From: Caldilineaceae bacterium bin34
Lineage (GTDB): Bacteria > Chloroflexota > Anaerolineae > Caldilineales > Caldilineaceae
DNA length: 62,431 bases
NCBI GenBank assembly: GCA_002238555.1
Contig: MPMO01000025.1
Span: 1-62,431, forward strand
Direction of reading: 5' to 3'
How positions within the stretch are numbered: the stretch's first letter is position 1; each line of letters opens with the position of its first letter. Both the position numbers and the translations under genes were made by a program. The notes under the pieces are model-generated. The model had not been told where the DNA came from. It saw only the letters and a list, made by a program, of their open reading frames with translations, and made no database searches. Shown here piece by piece: positions 18,409 to 27,478 of this stretch.

Positions 18409-19665
18409 TCAGTCGCCAAGGGGCAGCTCGGCCATCACGGTATCCAGATCCTTGTCGCCCCGGCCGCTCAAGGACACCAGGACCAGGTCGTCGGGTGAAA
18501 CCTCCGACATCAGTTCCGGCAGCCAACCCACGGCATGGGCACTCTCGAGGGCCGGAATGATGCCTTCCTGCCGACACAGGAGTTCGAATCCCGCCAATGC
18601 CTGTTCGTCCGTACAGTAGAAGTATTCGGCCCGTTTCCGATCCCGCAACAAGGCATGTTCCGGTCCGACGCTTGCATAGTCCAGCCCGGCCGAAATGGAG
18701 TGGGTCAGGGCAATCTGTCCGTCCTCGTCCTGCAGGACATAGCTGCGGGTTCCGTGCAGGACACCCAGCCGGCCCAACTTCGGATCGGCAAACCGGGAGG
18801 CATGCTCATGGCTTTCTATGCCGCGGCCCCCGGCCTCCACGCCCATCAGCCGGACCCCCGGATCCATCAAAAACGGGTAGAACATGCCGATCGCGTTGCT
18901 GCCGCCGCCCACACAGGCCACGACAACGTCCGGCAGCCGCCCCGGACCCGTGGACGGGTCCAGCATCTGCCGGCGGGCCTCCCGCCCAATTACCGACTGC
19001 AGGTTGCGCACCATAACCGGATACGGATGGGGACCCAGGGCGCTGCCCAACAGGTAGTGAGTATCCGGCACGTTGGTAACCCAATCGCGAATGGCCTCGC
19101 TGATGGCATCCTTAAGGGTTTGACTGCCGCTGGACACTTCCCTCACCTCCGCCCCCAGAAGTTGCATCCGGAACACGTTGGGAGCCTGGCGCGCCATGTC
19201 CACGGAGCCCATGTAAACCACGCACTCCATGTCCAGAAGTGCACAAGCAGTCGCCGTGGCCACGCCGTGCTGGCCGGCACCAGTCTCGGCCACGACCCGA
19301 TTCTTGCCCAGGATGCGCTTCACCATGAGTGCCTGGCCCAGGGCGTTGTTGATCTTGTGGGCACCGGTATGGGCCAGGTCTTCCCGCTTCAGGTAGATCT
19401 CGGGACCGCCGAAGTGCTCGGTCAGCCGCCTGGCATGCGTCAGGGGCGTGGGCCGTCCCACATAGGTCTCCAGCAGCAAATTGAGTTCGTCCTGGAAACC
19501 TGTGTCCTGCATGGCGGTGGCATGGATTTCCTCCAGCTCCTCCAAGGCCGGAATCAGTGTCTCGGGCACATACTTGCCGCCGTACGGCCCAAACTTGCCC
19601 CGTGAATCCGGGTAGTGGAACCCGTAGTCGTCCGCGGTAAAAATGGCTTGCATGTTGTCAACCAT
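18409..19665 (-). CDS. trpB: Tryptophan synthase beta subunit
   Basis: PLP enzyme joining indole and serine to tryptophan, 418 aa. The PLP lysine is in [18 protein letters not shown]; the phosphate cup [10 protein letters not shown] and the substrate loop [13 protein letters not shown] are intact. N-terminal [13 protein letters not shown] marks the standard TrpB1 type rather than TrpB2. Its start overlaps the end of aroE by 8 nt. No trpE, G, D, C or F is in the window, so only the last step of the tryptophan branch belongs to this operon. Confidence 0.96.
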   Translation of the reverse strand: MVDNMQAIFTADDYGFHYPDSRGKFGPYGGKYVPETLIPALEELEEIHATAMQDTGFQDELNLLLETYVGRPTPLTHARRLTEHFGGPEIYLKREDLAHTGAHKINNALGQALMVKRILGKNRVVAETGAGQHGVATATACALLDMECVVYMGSVDMARQAPNVFRMQLLGAEVREVSSGSQTLKDAISEAIRDWVTNVPDTHYLLGSALGPHPYPVMVRNLQSVIGREARRQMLDPSTGPGRLPDVVVACVGGGSNAIGMFYPFLMDPGVRLMGVEAGGRGIESHEHASRFADPKLGRLGVLHGTRSYVLQDEDGQIALTHSISAGLDYASVGPEHALLRDRKRAEYFYCTDEQALAGFELLCRQEGIIPALESAHAVGWLPELMSEVSPDDLVLVSLSGRGDKDLDTVMAELPLGD

Positions 19666-20548
19666 CGGTTTGAAATCCCAGATGTAGATTGAGTTCCCTT
19701 CGCATCAGGTCGAGGTCCGGCATCCAACCTGTCCAAATCTCAAAGGACCGGGCCCCCTGCCGGACCAGCATCTCCATGCCGCCGATGCAACGGGCACCGC
19801 CCTGTCGGGCCCGACTCAGGAACAGGGTTGCCGGGGGGTTGTAGACCAGGTCATAGGCCCACTGCCCGGATCGCCAGGGGAAGTCAGGAGCCACAGGGCA
19901 CGTGTCGACGTGCGGTGCCATGCCCAGCGACGTTGAGTTCACTACCAGGTCCACTTCGCGGCCTGCAGCCGAAACTTCCCGCTCGGAGCCAATCACACGC
20001 ATCGATGCAGCGGGATAGAGCGCACGGAAGTCCCGAACCAATGCCTCTGCCCGCGTCCGGGTGCGGTTGTGGACGCGAACATCCCGGCATCCGGCTTCGA
20101 GCAATCCGGTCAGCACTGCCCGGGCCGAACCGCCGGCCCCCAACACCAGAGCCGAACCACTGTGGGCCGACCATCCCGCCTCTTCCAACACGGAATAGAA
20201 CCCCCACACATCGGTGTTGTCCCCGGCAAGGTCTCCGTTATCGCGCACTGTCAAAGTGTTGACCGCCCCCGCCGCCCGGGCCACGGCTGAAATGCCCGAG
20301 AGATGGGACATGACACTCCGTTTGTGCGGGATCGTCACATTGGCGCCCCGAAACCCCAGTGCTCCCAGGCCGCGGACTGCTTCACCAATCCGGTCCTTCG
20401 GTTTCACCGGCACGGGCAGTGGCAGGTACACCCAGTCCATGCCGGCCGCCGCGAAGGCGGCGTTGTGCATCCGGGGCGAGCCGGAATGCCCGACCGGCCA
20501 GCCGATCAGGCCGACCTTGCGGGTATGGGGGGTGATGGATTCAGGCAT
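19658..20548 (-). CDS. aroE: Shikimate dehydrogenase
   Basis: NADPH-dependent reduction of 3-dehydroshikimate to shikimate; 296 aa. Shikimate-binding [13 protein letters not shown] and the catalytic Lys in [11 protein letters not shown] are near the N-terminus. The Rossmann motif is [15 protein letters not shown], followed by [13 protein letters not shown], the NRT NADP-specificity motif. It overlaps aroA (8 nt) and trpB (8 nt), so translation is coupled. Confidence 0.95.
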   Translation of the reverse strand: MPESITPHTRKVGLIGWPVGHSGSPRMHNAAFAAAGMDWVYLPLPVPVKPKDRIGEAVRGLGALGFRGANVTIPHKRSVMSHLSGISAVARAAGAVNTLTVRDNGDLAGDNTDVWGFYSVLEEAGWSAHSGSALVLGAGGSARAVLTGLLEAGCRDVRVHNRTRTRAEALVRDFRALYPAASMRVIGSEREVSAAGREVDLVVNSTSLGMAPHVDTCPVAPDFPWRSGQWAYDLVYNPPATLFLSRARQGGARCIGGMEMLVRQGARSFEIWTGWMPDLDLMRRELNLHLGFQTDG

Positions 20549-21869
20549 CGGCAGGACCCCGTTCCGCTGCGCCGCCCAAGGCCTTCAGGGTCTCCGCAAA
20601 CCCGGGGAAACTGTCGTCGGTCACTTTCGCGCCTGCAACCACGGTCTCGCCCTGTGCAGCCAAGCCGGCCACGGCCAGCAACATCGCGAGGCGATGATCG
20701 CCGCAACTGTCCACACAGGCTCCGTGCAGACTGCTGTCCCCGTCGATCGCGAAGCCGTCCTCCGTACCGTGGACGACAGCTCCCAGCCGGGCCAACTGCC
20801 GCTCCGTGTCCAGGATGCGGTTGGACTCCTTGACCTTCAGCTCCTGCGCGTCGCGAATGCGGGAGGGTCCCTCGGCCTGACTGCAGGCGAGCGCCAACAG
20901 CGGCAACTCGTCGATCATGCGCACGATCAGGTCCCCGCCGAACTCGGAGCCGCGGAGCGGGGCATAACCGACCAACAGGTCTCCGACAGCCTCCCCCGCA
21001 GCCTCCCGGCGGTTCCCCATCCGAATGTCGGCCCCCATCTGCAAAAGTGCGTCCAGCAGTCCGGTGCGGGTTGGATTGAGACCCACGTCCACAATCCGCA
21101 ACCGGCTGCCGGGCACGATGCAGGCCGCCACCATCAGGAACGCGGCCGACGACGGATCTCCGGGAATGGCCACGTTGGTCCCCTTCAGGCGTTCCGGAGG
21201 CTCCAGCGTGATGCGCCGTCCCTCATTCACAACATGCACGCCCATCCCGCGCAGCATGCACTCCGTGTGATCCCGGGTCGGACCGGGTTCGATCACGGTG
21301 GTTGCCGAAGCGGCGTACAATCCGGCCAGGAGCAAACAGGACTTGACCTGGGCACTGGCCACCGGCATCGCATACCGCACGCCCTGAAGGGGGTGCGCCG
21401 CGGGCCGAACCGTCAACGGTGCCGTACCGCCGCCGTCGGCACCGGAGATGGACGCCCCCGTTTCCCGCAGCGGCGCGATTACGCGGTCCATGGGCCGCGT
21501 GCACAACTGGCGCGACCCCGTCAGCACGGAACCGAACCGCTGTCCGGCCATGAGGCCGCTCAGAAGCCGCATGGTGGTGCCGGAGTTTCGGCAGTCCAAG
21601 GCTCCGCCCGGGGGGTGCAAACCGTGCAGGCCGACTCCCTGGATGGTCAAGCCGGTGGCAGTGTGGCGCTCGATGCGCACGCCCAGTACCTGCATGATGC
21701 CAACGGTAGCCAGACAGTCCCGGCCGTCCAGGAATCCGGTCACCGTGGTGGGGCCGTCGCCGAGGGCACCGAGCAACACGGAACGGTGGCTGATCGATTT
21801 GTCTCCGGGAACGCGCATGTCGCCCACCAACGCTGCACCACCCTGAATCCTGAGCGTGTCCATGTCCAA
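20541..21869 (-). CDS. aroA: 3-phosphoshikimate 1-carboxyvinyltransferase (EPSP synthase)
   Basis: Transfers enolpyruvyl from PEP to shikimate-3-phosphate; 442 aa. Conserved stretches: GDKSISHRSVLLGALGDGPTTV at the N-terminus, LDCRNSGTTMRLLSGL (the PEP-binding NSGTT region), and VKESNRI plus DHRLAMLLAV near the C-terminus. The LDCRNSGTTMRLL form (GxxGTTxR-type variation) is common outside enterobacteria; sensitivity class to inhibitors was not judged. Located 12 nt after tyrA and overlapping aroE. Confidence 0.95.
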   Translation of the reverse strand: MDMDTLRIQGGAALVGDMRVPGDKSISHRSVLLGALGDGPTTVTGFLDGRDCLATVGIMQVLGVRIERHTATGLTIQGVGLHGLHPPGGALDCRNSGTTMRLLSGLMAGQRFGSVLTGSRQLCTRPMDRVIAPLRETGASISGADGGGTAPLTVRPAAHPLQGVRYAMPVASAQVKSCLLLAGLYAASATTVIEPGPTRDHTECMLRGMGVHVVNEGRRITLEPPERLKGTNVAIPGDPSSAAFLMVAACIVPGSRLRIVDVGLNPTRTGLLDALLQMGADIRMGNRREAAGEAVGDLLVGYAPLRGSEFGGDLIVRMIDELPLLALACSQAEGPSRIRDAQELKVKESNRILDTERQLARLGAVVHGTEDGFAIDGDSSLHGACVDSCGDHRLAMLLAVAGLAAQGETVVAGAKVTDDSFPGFAETLKALGGAAERGPADA

Positions 21870-21881
21870 TTCCTTCCCCCG

Positions 21882-22781
21882 TCAAATCTCCGGTCGATTG
21901 CGCTCCATCCAGTCCGCATACCAGGCCAGCCGTGCATTGCGATGCGCCGACAGGCGGGCAACCAGCGCATCCTCCCGCCTTTCAACCAACATCGAGCGCA
22001 ATTCCAGAATCTCTTCGATGAACCGGTCCAGTTGGCTGCGCACGTTTTCCCGATTGGTCATCAGGATGTCAATGAACATGTCGGCCTCGCTGGCCGCAAC
22101 CCGCGACGTATCGCGGAAGCCACCGGCCGCGCACTCCCAGACTTCCGGATCCCGCACGCCAGCTTCCGCCACACTGCCCACCAGCGCGCTGGACAGCAAA
22201 AACGGCACATGGCTGATGGCAGCCACCACCCGGTCGTGCTTGTGGGGTTCCATCATCAACGGATGGGCCCCAACGGACAGGACCAACTCTCGAAACACCT
22301 TCACGGTGTGGGCCGACGTCCGTTCCAGGGGTGTCAAAATCCAGGTTGCATTGTCGAAAAGCCCCCGTTCAGCGGAATCGAAGCCGCTGGTTTCCTTGCC
22401 GGCCATCGGATGTGTGGCAATGGGCTGCACATGCGCGGGCATTCCCTTCATGGCCTCGACCACCTCGACGCTGGTGCTGCCCACGTCGGCCACAATGGCT
22501 CCGTCCTTGAGATGGTCGGCAATCCGTGCCAGCTGTCCGATGGCAATGCGCACCGGCGCGGCCAGAATCACGATGTCGACGCCCTCCACGCCGGTCTGCA
22601 GGCTGGTGGTTCCCTGGTCGATGATGCCTTCCGCGATCCCTCTTGAAACCGTGGTGGACGAACGACTGACGCCGCGAACCTCGCGGCACACCTTGAGCCG
22701 GGTGAGGTCGGCGCACAGGCTGGCGCCGATCAGACCAAGGCCGACCACCGCCACGCGGCAGTCGGCCAATGTAAACGACAT
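21882..22781 (-). CDS. tyrA: Prephenate dehydrogenase
   Basis: Oxidative decarboxylation of prephenate to 4-hydroxyphenylpyruvate, the committed step to tyrosine; 299 aa. N-terminal Rossmann motif VGLGLIGASLCADL, then ATHPMAGKETSGF (the H-P-M-A-G-x-E/K-x-x-G substrate motif) and the helical dimerisation half with RVAASEADMFIDILMTNRENV. There is no ACT domain, so tyrosine feedback on this enzyme is not expected from sequence. Sits 40 nt after aroF. Confidence 0.93.
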   Translation of the reverse strand: MSFTLADCRVAVVGLGLIGASLCADLTRLKVCREVRGVSRSSTTVSRGIAEGIIDQGTTSLQTGVEGVDIVILAAPVRIAIGQLARIADHLKDGAIVADVGSTSVEVVEAMKGMPAHVQPIATHPMAGKETSGFDSAERGLFDNATWILTPLERTSAHTVKVFRELVLSVGAHPLMMEPHKHDRVVAAISHVPFLLSSALVGSVAEAGVRDPEVWECAAGGFRDTSRVAASEADMFIDILMTNRENVRSQLDRFIEEILELRSMLVERREDALVARLSAHRNARLAWYADWMERNRPEI

Positions 22782-22821
22782 GGGAATTGCAAGGACGGGT
22801 GCCGACGCAGTGCGGCCCGGA

Positions 22822-23838
22822 TCAGATCGAGCGGTCGACCGCTGCCGCCACCCGCTTCAAATCCTTCATCAATGCCTTGAAATTCTTGACTGTCAGGCTT
22901 TGCGCCCCGTCGCTCTTGGCTTGGGTGGGGTTGGGGTGAACCTCGACCATCACCCCGTCGGCCCCTGCTGCCACCGCCGATTTCGAAATCGGGCCCACCA
23001 GCTCCCACTTGCCGGTGCCGTGTGCCGGGTCGGCGATGACCGGCAGGTGGGTCAGGTCCTGCAGCACCGGGATCGCGTTGACATCGAAGGTGTTGCGCGT
23101 GTAGGTTTCGAAGGTGCGTATGCCGCGTTCACACAGCATCACATTCATGTTGCCCTCGCTAAGGATGTACTCCGCGCTCATGAGCAGTTCCTCCAGCGTG
23201 CCGGCGAGGCCCCGCTTTAGGAACACGGGCTTGCTGGCCCGGCCCAGGGCCTTGAGCAGGGGATAGTTCTGGGTGTTGCGGGCGCCAACCTGAAAGATGT
23301 CGGTGTACTGCTCCACCAGTTCAATATCCTCGGTGCTCATCACCTCGGTGATGATGGACAGGCCTGTCTTCTCGCGCGCTTCCGCCAAGTGTTCCAGGCC
23401 TGCGTGGCCCAGTCCCTGGAAGCTGTAGGGTGATGAACGGGGCTTGAAGGCGCCGCCGCGCAGGAACTGCGCCCCGGTATCGGCCACCGCGTAGGCCGTC
23501 TCCAGGATCTGTTCGCGGGTCTCCACGCTGCAGGGACCCGCAAACACGGCCACCCTTTCCCCGCCGATTTGGGAACCGTTGACGTTGATCACGGTCTTCT
23601 TCTGCGTGAAATCGCGGCTGGCGGCCTTGAACGGTTGCATGATGCGCATCGTCTTCTCCACACCGGGCAGCACCTGGAACGAATCGATATCCAGCTCGTG
23701 TTCATTGGCACCGATGATGCCGATGATCGTCCTGGCCTCGCCCTTGCTGATGTGCAGGCTGAAGCCTTTTTCCTCAATGTGCTGGGCAACCCGCGCGGTG
23801 TCGTCTGCGTCGGCTGTCTGTTTCATCACAACAATCAT
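22822..23838 (-). CDS. aroF: 3-deoxy-7-phosphoheptulonate (DAHP) synthase, type I-beta
   Basis: First enzyme of the shikimate pathway: PEP plus erythrose-4-phosphate to DAHP. 338 aa. The first about 70 residues form a ferredoxin-like/ACT-related regulatory domain ([14 protein letters not shown] ... [14 protein letters not shown]), as in the Thermotoga enzyme, where tyrosine or phenylalanine inhibit. The barrel carries [22 protein letters not shown], the KPVFLKRG lysine region, and [15 protein letters not shown] with metal and phosphate ligands. Lies 51 nt after pheA. Confidence 0.95.
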   Translation of the reverse strand: MIVVMKQTADADDTARVAQHIEEKGFSLHISKGEARTIIGIIGANEHELDIDSFQVLPGVEKTMRIMQPFKAASRDFTQKKTVINVNGSQIGGERVAVFAGPCSVETREQILETAYAVADTGAQFLRGGAFKPRSSPYSFQGLGHAGLEHLAEAREKTGLSIITEVMSTEDIELVEQYTDIFQVGARNTQNYPLLKALGRASKPVFLKRGLAGTLEELLMSAEYILSEGNMNVMLCERGIRTFETYTRNTFDVNAIPVLQDLTHLPVIADPAHGTGKWELVGPISKSAVAAGADGVMVEVHPNPTQAKSDGAQSLTVKNFKALMKDLKRVAAAVDRSI

Positions 23839-23889
23839 GGTGTTCCTTGGCTTGGTTGAAGGGGTTCAAGACTTGATTGGGCAAATTGC

Positions 23890-24762
23890 CTACTTTCCGA
23901 ATCCAAGAATGCGGCCCGGCGACAGATCGTCCGGTTCGGGCGCTCTCGGAAAACTGCCGAGCAGCTTGAGGAAGGCGGTGTTGACCAACAGCTGCGTGAC
24001 CGCCTCCGAGACCTGCGGGTCCTCGACGTGGCCGAGGAACTCCATGAAGAACACATAGTTCCACCTGCGGTTGCGGCGCGGGAAGCTGCTGATGTTGGTG
24101 AGGTTGATGTTCCGATCGGAAAACACCTGCAAGGCCTTGACCAGACCGCCGGGTTGGTCCGGAATCGCAAACAGCACCGACGTCTTGCTGTCCTCCGTGC
24201 GCTCGGCGGTTTCGTGGCCAATCAACAGAAACCTGGTCAAATTACCCGGCCCGTCAGCCACGTCGCTGTCCACGATTTCGAGGTCCCAGGTGTCGGCGGC
24301 GATCCGACTGGACAGCGCGGCGGTTCCCGGCGCGGGTTCCTCCACCAGCGACTTGGCAGCCCCGGCCGTGTCATACCAGTCCACCGGCACGAGGTTCAGC
24401 CGGGCCAGGTACTCCCGACACTGTTCCAAGGCCTGGGGATGGCTTCGCACGTGGGTGATTGCCTCCCGCGGGGAGCCCTCCGGCGGCCGGGCCACGACCA
24501 GGTTGTGGCGCACCGGATACAGGATTTCCGCCGAAGCCTTGAAGTCGTAGTTCAGCAACAGATCGTTGATGCCGGTGACCGCGCCGCCCAGCGAGTTCTC
24601 CACGGGAACCATGCCGAACTCCGCCTCGCCGGCGTCCACTGCGGCAAAGAGTTCGGCGAAGCTGCGGCAGGGCACCATCCGGATCCCGGCGTCCTCGCCG
24701 AAATGCTTGAGGATGGCCGCATGGGAATAGGCACCGTGCTCTCCTTGAAAGGCAACTCTCAT
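23890..24762 (-). CDS. pheA: Prephenate dehydratase
   Basis: Converts prephenate to phenylpyruvate; 290 aa from ATG 24762, which shares one base with the aroH stop (TGATG). Substrate motifs: FQGEHGAYSHAA, VPVENSLGGAVTGI, and GNLTRFLLIG (the T-R-F catalytic motif). The C-terminal ACT domain (SVLFAIPDQPGGLVKALQVFSDRNINLT to the end) is where phenylalanine would bind, but the usual ESRP motif reads SSFP here. No chorismate mutase domain is fused; that activity is the separate aroH gene. Confidence 0.94.
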   Translation of the reverse strand: MRVAFQGEHGAYSHAAILKHFGEDAGIRMVPCRSFAELFAAVDAGEAEFGMVPVENSLGGAVTGINDLLLNYDFKASAEILYPVRHNLVVARPPEGSPREAITHVRSHPQALEQCREYLARLNLVPVDWYDTAGAAKSLVEEPAPGTAALSSRIAADTWDLEIVDSDVADGPGNLTRFLLIGHETAERTEDSKTSVLFAIPDQPGGLVKALQVFSDRNINLTNISSFPRRNRRWNYVFFMEFLGHVEDPQVSEAVTQLLVNTAFLKLLGSFPRAPEPDDLSPGRILGFGK

Positions 24763-25196
24763 CACGCCCCTCCATGCTTGCGCATCTGGTCTTCCACCCA
24801 CTGGTTCAGCTGTTGCATGTCCACCGGGGGCAACTCCGACTGGTCGGGACGCAGCTGCACCGCCTCCTTCAGGTACACGTGGTGGATTTCGTCCTGGCCG
24901 CGGTCCGTGTTCCAATGCAGCAGGATGCGGACGCACCTGGGGAGGCTGTCCGGAACCTCCATTTCATGACCACACAACAGCGGCACGGACATCCAGCCCA
25001 ACTGACGGGCCGCGGTCGCAGGGAACACGGCATTCAGGTCCACAGTGGTCGTAAAGACACCCGAGGCCACGTCCACCGACTCGATTCCGTTCAATCGGAT
25101 CATCAGGGCCAGGAGTTGCCGCGTGGCCGCCAGGATCTCGCGGGCTTCGTTCTCGACTACCGTGGTGGCGCCGCGCACGCCTCTGCAAACGATCAT
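24762..25196 (-). CDS. aroH: Chorismate mutase, AroH type
   Basis: Rearranges chorismate to prephenate. 144 aa, slightly longer than Bacillus AroH (about 127). The AroH-fold active-site residues are visible: [12 protein letters not shown] at the N-terminus (Arg7 region) and RILLHWNT (the Arg in the conserved (I/V)RVLxHxN motif), plus [12 protein letters not shown]. First structural gene after the attenuator-like leader, followed without a gap by pheA. Confidence 0.93.
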   Translation of the reverse strand: MIVCRGVRGATTVVENEAREILAATRQLLALMIRLNGIESVDVASGVFTTTVDLNAVFPATAARQLGWMSVPLLCGHEMEVPDSLPRCVRILLHWNTDRGQDEIHHVYLKEAVQLRPDQSELPPVDMQQLNQWVEDQMRKHGGA

Positions 25197-25238
25197 GGTT
25201 GGATTTCAGGCCGAAAGAAGCGGCATACCGCGGCGAGC

Positions 25239-25267
25239 AAAAAAAAAGCGATCCAATTCTGGACCGC
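25239..25267 (-). terminator. Intrinsic terminator in the aroH leader (attenuator hairpin)
   Basis: On the minus strand GCGGTCCA and TGGATCGC pair as an 8-bp stem (one G-U) closing a GAAT tetraloop, followed directly by nine T residues (25247 to 25239). It lies 26 nt after the leader ORF stop and 43 nt before the aroH start, so every operon transcript must pass it. It is the best intrinsic terminator seen in the window. Confidence 0.88.
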
Positions 25268-25292
25268 TCCTGCGTCTCCTGGTTGTCCGGCA

Positions 25293-25466
25293 TCAGTTGG
25301 CCTGTGCGCAACTCCCTGGTTCGCGGTGCGGTCCCGTCCCTGCAAAGCGGTAATAGTAATAGGCGCCAAACGAGAAGGTGCGCGCCGACCCGGCACCACC
25401 GTGGGTGGCGCGATCGCTGGCTTGACCTGCGGACTTGTTGATCCGCGACACAATCGCATGGCTCAT
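25293..25466 (-). CDS. Aromatic-rich leader peptide of the aroH-trpA operon
   Basis: A 57-codon ORF (ATG 25466, TGA 25293-25295) that contains FSFGAYYYYRFAG: three Phe codons and four consecutive Tyr codons (25361-25350). It contains no Trp. It precedes a terminator and an operon that makes prephenate, Tyr and Phe precursors, as in the known pheA/tyr/trp-type leader peptides. At 57 codons it is longer than most attenuator leaders. GGGACCGC (25335-25328), just after the Tyr run, is complementary over 7 bp to the terminator 5' arm and could form an antiterminator when a ribosome stalls. Coding is inferred from codon pattern and context only. Confidence 0.75.
   Translation of the reverse strand: MSHAIVSRINKSAGQASDRATHGGAGSARTFSFGAYYYYRFAGTGPHREPGSCAQAN
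25325..25397 (-). promoter_or_regulatory. Putative pre-emptor/antiterminator segments within the aroH leader
   Basis: Three mutually complementary segments can be read on the minus strand. Segment 1 is GGTGCCGGGTC (25397-25387), segment 2 GGGACCGCACC (25335-25325), and segment 3 the terminator arm GCGGTCC (25267-25261). 2:3 pairing is 7 perfect base pairs and would prevent the terminator. 1:2 pairing is nine base pairs around a 2-nt bulge and would release segment 3. The Tyr run lies between 1 and 2. The 2:3 pairing is the more convincing. Confidence 0.55.
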
Positions 25467-25472
25467 GCGGCC

Positions 25473-25502
25473 AGACTACCCGACCCAGAGCCCCGTTGTC
25501 AA
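25473..25502 (-). promoter_or_regulatory. Sigma-70-like promoter of the aromatic operon
   Basis: TTGACA (25502-25497), an 18-nt spacer, then TAGTCT (25478-25473) on the minus strand. The -35 overlaps the stop codon of mdh. The expected start point, about 6-7 nt below the -10, falls on or next to the leader ATG at 25466, so the leader would be on a leaderless or almost leaderless mRNA; no Shine-Dalgarno fits in the 6 nt available. Confidence 0.65.
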
Positions 25503-26488
25503 CTCAGAAGTGCGTCGGCCGTGCGACTCAACTCCAGCAGATCCTCTCCCGTGATGTCCACCATGCGACGATCGAAAGGGGTGAGCTGAAGGTCTGGGAC
25601 AACCTCGATTTCCCCGTCCCGAACCCGAACCGGAAAGCTGAAGACCACACCGGGCGGAGTGTCGTACTGCCCTTCGCCCACGATGGCCATGCTGGTGGTC
25701 CGCTCGTCACCGGTGCCCAGGTGCCAGTCCCGCACGTGGTCGGTAACGGCCACGGCCGCGCTGGCTGCACTGCTGGCCCCCCTGACCGCAATGACTTCCG
25801 CGCCGCGGTTCTGGATCCTGGGTATGAACTGTTCCTCAATCCAGGCCTGGTCCGAAAACAAGGGCCAGTCCCTGTGCCCGTCGATCGTGGCATGGGCCAG
25901 GCACGGGTACTGCGTGGCACTGTGATTGCCCCAGATGGCCACGTTCGCCACCTGGTCGGGCCGCACACCGGCCGTGCGCGCAACCAGGCTCACCGCCCGG
26001 TTGTGGTCCAGGCGCGTCAGGGCCGTGAACCTGGAAGCCGGAATGTCCGGTGCATGGCAATGGGCAATCCGGGCGTTGAGGTTCGCCGGATTGCCGACCA
26101 CCGTCACCCGCACGTCATCGGCGGCCTGTGCGTTGAGGGCTTGTCCCTGGCTCCGGAAAATTGGCAGGTTGCTGACGACCAGGTCCGCCCGGGACTCGCC
26201 AGCCCCGCGGGGCCGGGAACCCACCAGCAGTGCATGCTGCACGCCGTCGAACCCCTCCTCGGCGGAGTCGGTCACGTCGATTCCGGCCAACAGCGGGAAG
26301 GCACAGTCCTCCAGTTCCATGGCCACGCCTTCCGCCTGGCGCATGGCCGGTGGAATTTCAATCAGCGACAGGTGAACCGGCTGGCCTGCGCCCAGCATCT
26401 GTCCGGCCGCGATGCGGAAAACCAGCGCATAGCCAACATTGCCGGCCGCACCGGTGACTGCCACTTTGATCGGGTCGGAAAGGGACAT
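25499..26488 (-). CDS. mdh: Malate dehydrogenase
   Basis: NAD-dependent interconversion of malate and oxaloacetate (TCA cycle). 329 aa, LDH-like dimeric type. Rossmann motif [16 protein letters not shown], then the substrate Arg in [28 protein letters not shown], the catalytic His in [13 protein letters not shown], and the C-terminal [19 protein letters not shown] and the sequence pattern match the cytosolic/actinobacterial MDH branch. The gene ends exactly where the aromatic promoter begins. Confidence 0.95.
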   Translation of the reverse strand: MSLSDPIKVAVTGAAGNVGYALVFRIAAGQMLGAGQPVHLSLIEIPPAMRQAEGVAMELEDCAFPLLAGIDVTDSAEEGFDGVQHALLVGSRPRGAGESRADLVVSNLPIFRSQGQALNAQAADDVRVTVVGNPANLNARIAHCHAPDIPASRFTALTRLDHNRAVSLVARTAGVRPDQVANVAIWGNHSATQYPCLAHATIDGHRDWPLFSDQAWIEEQFIPRIQNRGAEVIAVRGASSAASAAVAVTDHVRDWHLGTGDERTTSMAIVGEGQYDTPPGVVFSFPVRVRDGEIEVVPDLQLTPFDRRMVDITGEDLLELSRTADALLS

Positions 26489-26735
26489 GTCCAGAGTGTG
26501 GTGTGAAAGGATGTGAGGGCGGGCAGAATGGCGCGGGCGCGCACCTAGTCGAACTCCATCTTACGCGAACCTGGTCCCGGCACCTTAAATTCGGCGAGCG
26601 CCGGATCCGGCCACCCCTCACAGCCACGTTCCTGAACAGGCTTTCCGAGGCCACGTGTACGGGGCGGACTGTCCTGCGGTGTACGGATGCTGTCAGAATG
26701 TAGTGATATTCCCTGGAACGAGGCTGTGCACAACC

Positions 26736-27344
26736 GTGATCGAGACTTGGGGCCGTTCCCTGTTGGCTCACGTCGAACTACCCGTCGTGCGGTGCCTGCT
26801 GTGGTTGCGGCTGACGCCCAACCTTATTTCCTGGATAGGCCTGGGGCTGGCCGTCGCCACAGCCTGCTTGATTGCGGCCGGGTGGACCCGATGGGGTGGG
26901 TTGGCCTACATCCTGGTATCCGGCCTGGACAGCCTGGACGGCCTGCTGGCCCGCAGCACGGGCCGCGTGACGCGATACGGGGCCTGCCTGGACAGCACCT
27001 TCGACCGTCTGTCCGAAATCTGTGCCCTGTTGGGGCTGCTGATCCATTTGCAACTTGGCGGGCCGATGCGCCTGCCGCTGAGCTGGAGCATTCCGTTGAC
27101 CGCCGCGGTGATTGGGGCATCGGTGGTCGTGTCCTATGTCAAGGCTCGGGCGGAAGGCCTTGACATTCCCGGCAAGGCCGGCTGGCTACAGCGCAGCGAA
27201 CGCATCGTGTTGCTGGGCGCCGGCCTCATGTTGAACGTGGCGGATGTGGTGCTGGTCCCCATGTGTCTGGCGCTGCTGGTCACGATTGGCCAAAGGCTGC
27301 ACTACGTGGCCCGCCACGATCGCGGAACTGCCCGGGACAAATGA
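26736..27344 (+). CDS. CDP-alcohol phosphatidyltransferase family protein
   Basis: Integral-membrane phospholipid head-group transferase. From GTG 26736 it is 202 aa. The invariant family motif D-x2-D-G-x2-A-R-x8-G-x3-D-x3-D is complete in LDSLDGLLARSTGRVTR through YGACLDSTFDRLSE, between hydrophobic helices. Products of this family include phosphatidylglycerol-phosphate, phosphatidylinositol and archaetidyl derivatives; which one is not clear, and no pgsA context exists. An upstream ATG at 26655 is in frame; the 27 extra residues do not look like a conserved N-terminus. Confidence 0.83.
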   Translation: MIETWGRSLLAHVELPVVRCLLWLRLTPNLISWIGLGLAVATACLIAAGWTRWGGLAYILVSGLDSLDGLLARSTGRVTRYGACLDSTFDRLSEICALLGLLIHLQLGGPMRLPLSWSIPLTAAVIGASVVVSYVKARAEGLDIPGKAGWLQRSERIVLLGAGLMLNVADVVLVPMCLALLVTIGQRLHYVARHDRGTARDK

Positions 27345-27422
27345 GGCGGCCGCCCCCGGTGCGCGGTCGAATTTCGCGGCACTGTTTCAATCTCGTTGAT
27401 ATTGGTTGTGGACCTGGCAAGG

Positions 27423-27478
27423 GACGAGGGGCCCCTACACTTGGTTTCATCTAACCAAAACCAACAGGGCCCCTCGTC
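27423..27478 (+). promoter_or_regulatory. Inverted repeat abutting the transposase start codon
   Basis: GACGAGGGGCCC (27423-27434) and GGGCCCCTCGTC (27467-27478) form a perfect 12-bp stem; the transposase ATG follows immediately at 27479. The related copy near 62045-62100 keeps the structure with a few mismatches. In read-through RNA the stem would occlude the translation start, as is known for IS10 and IS50; the role here is inferred. Confidence 0.55.
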
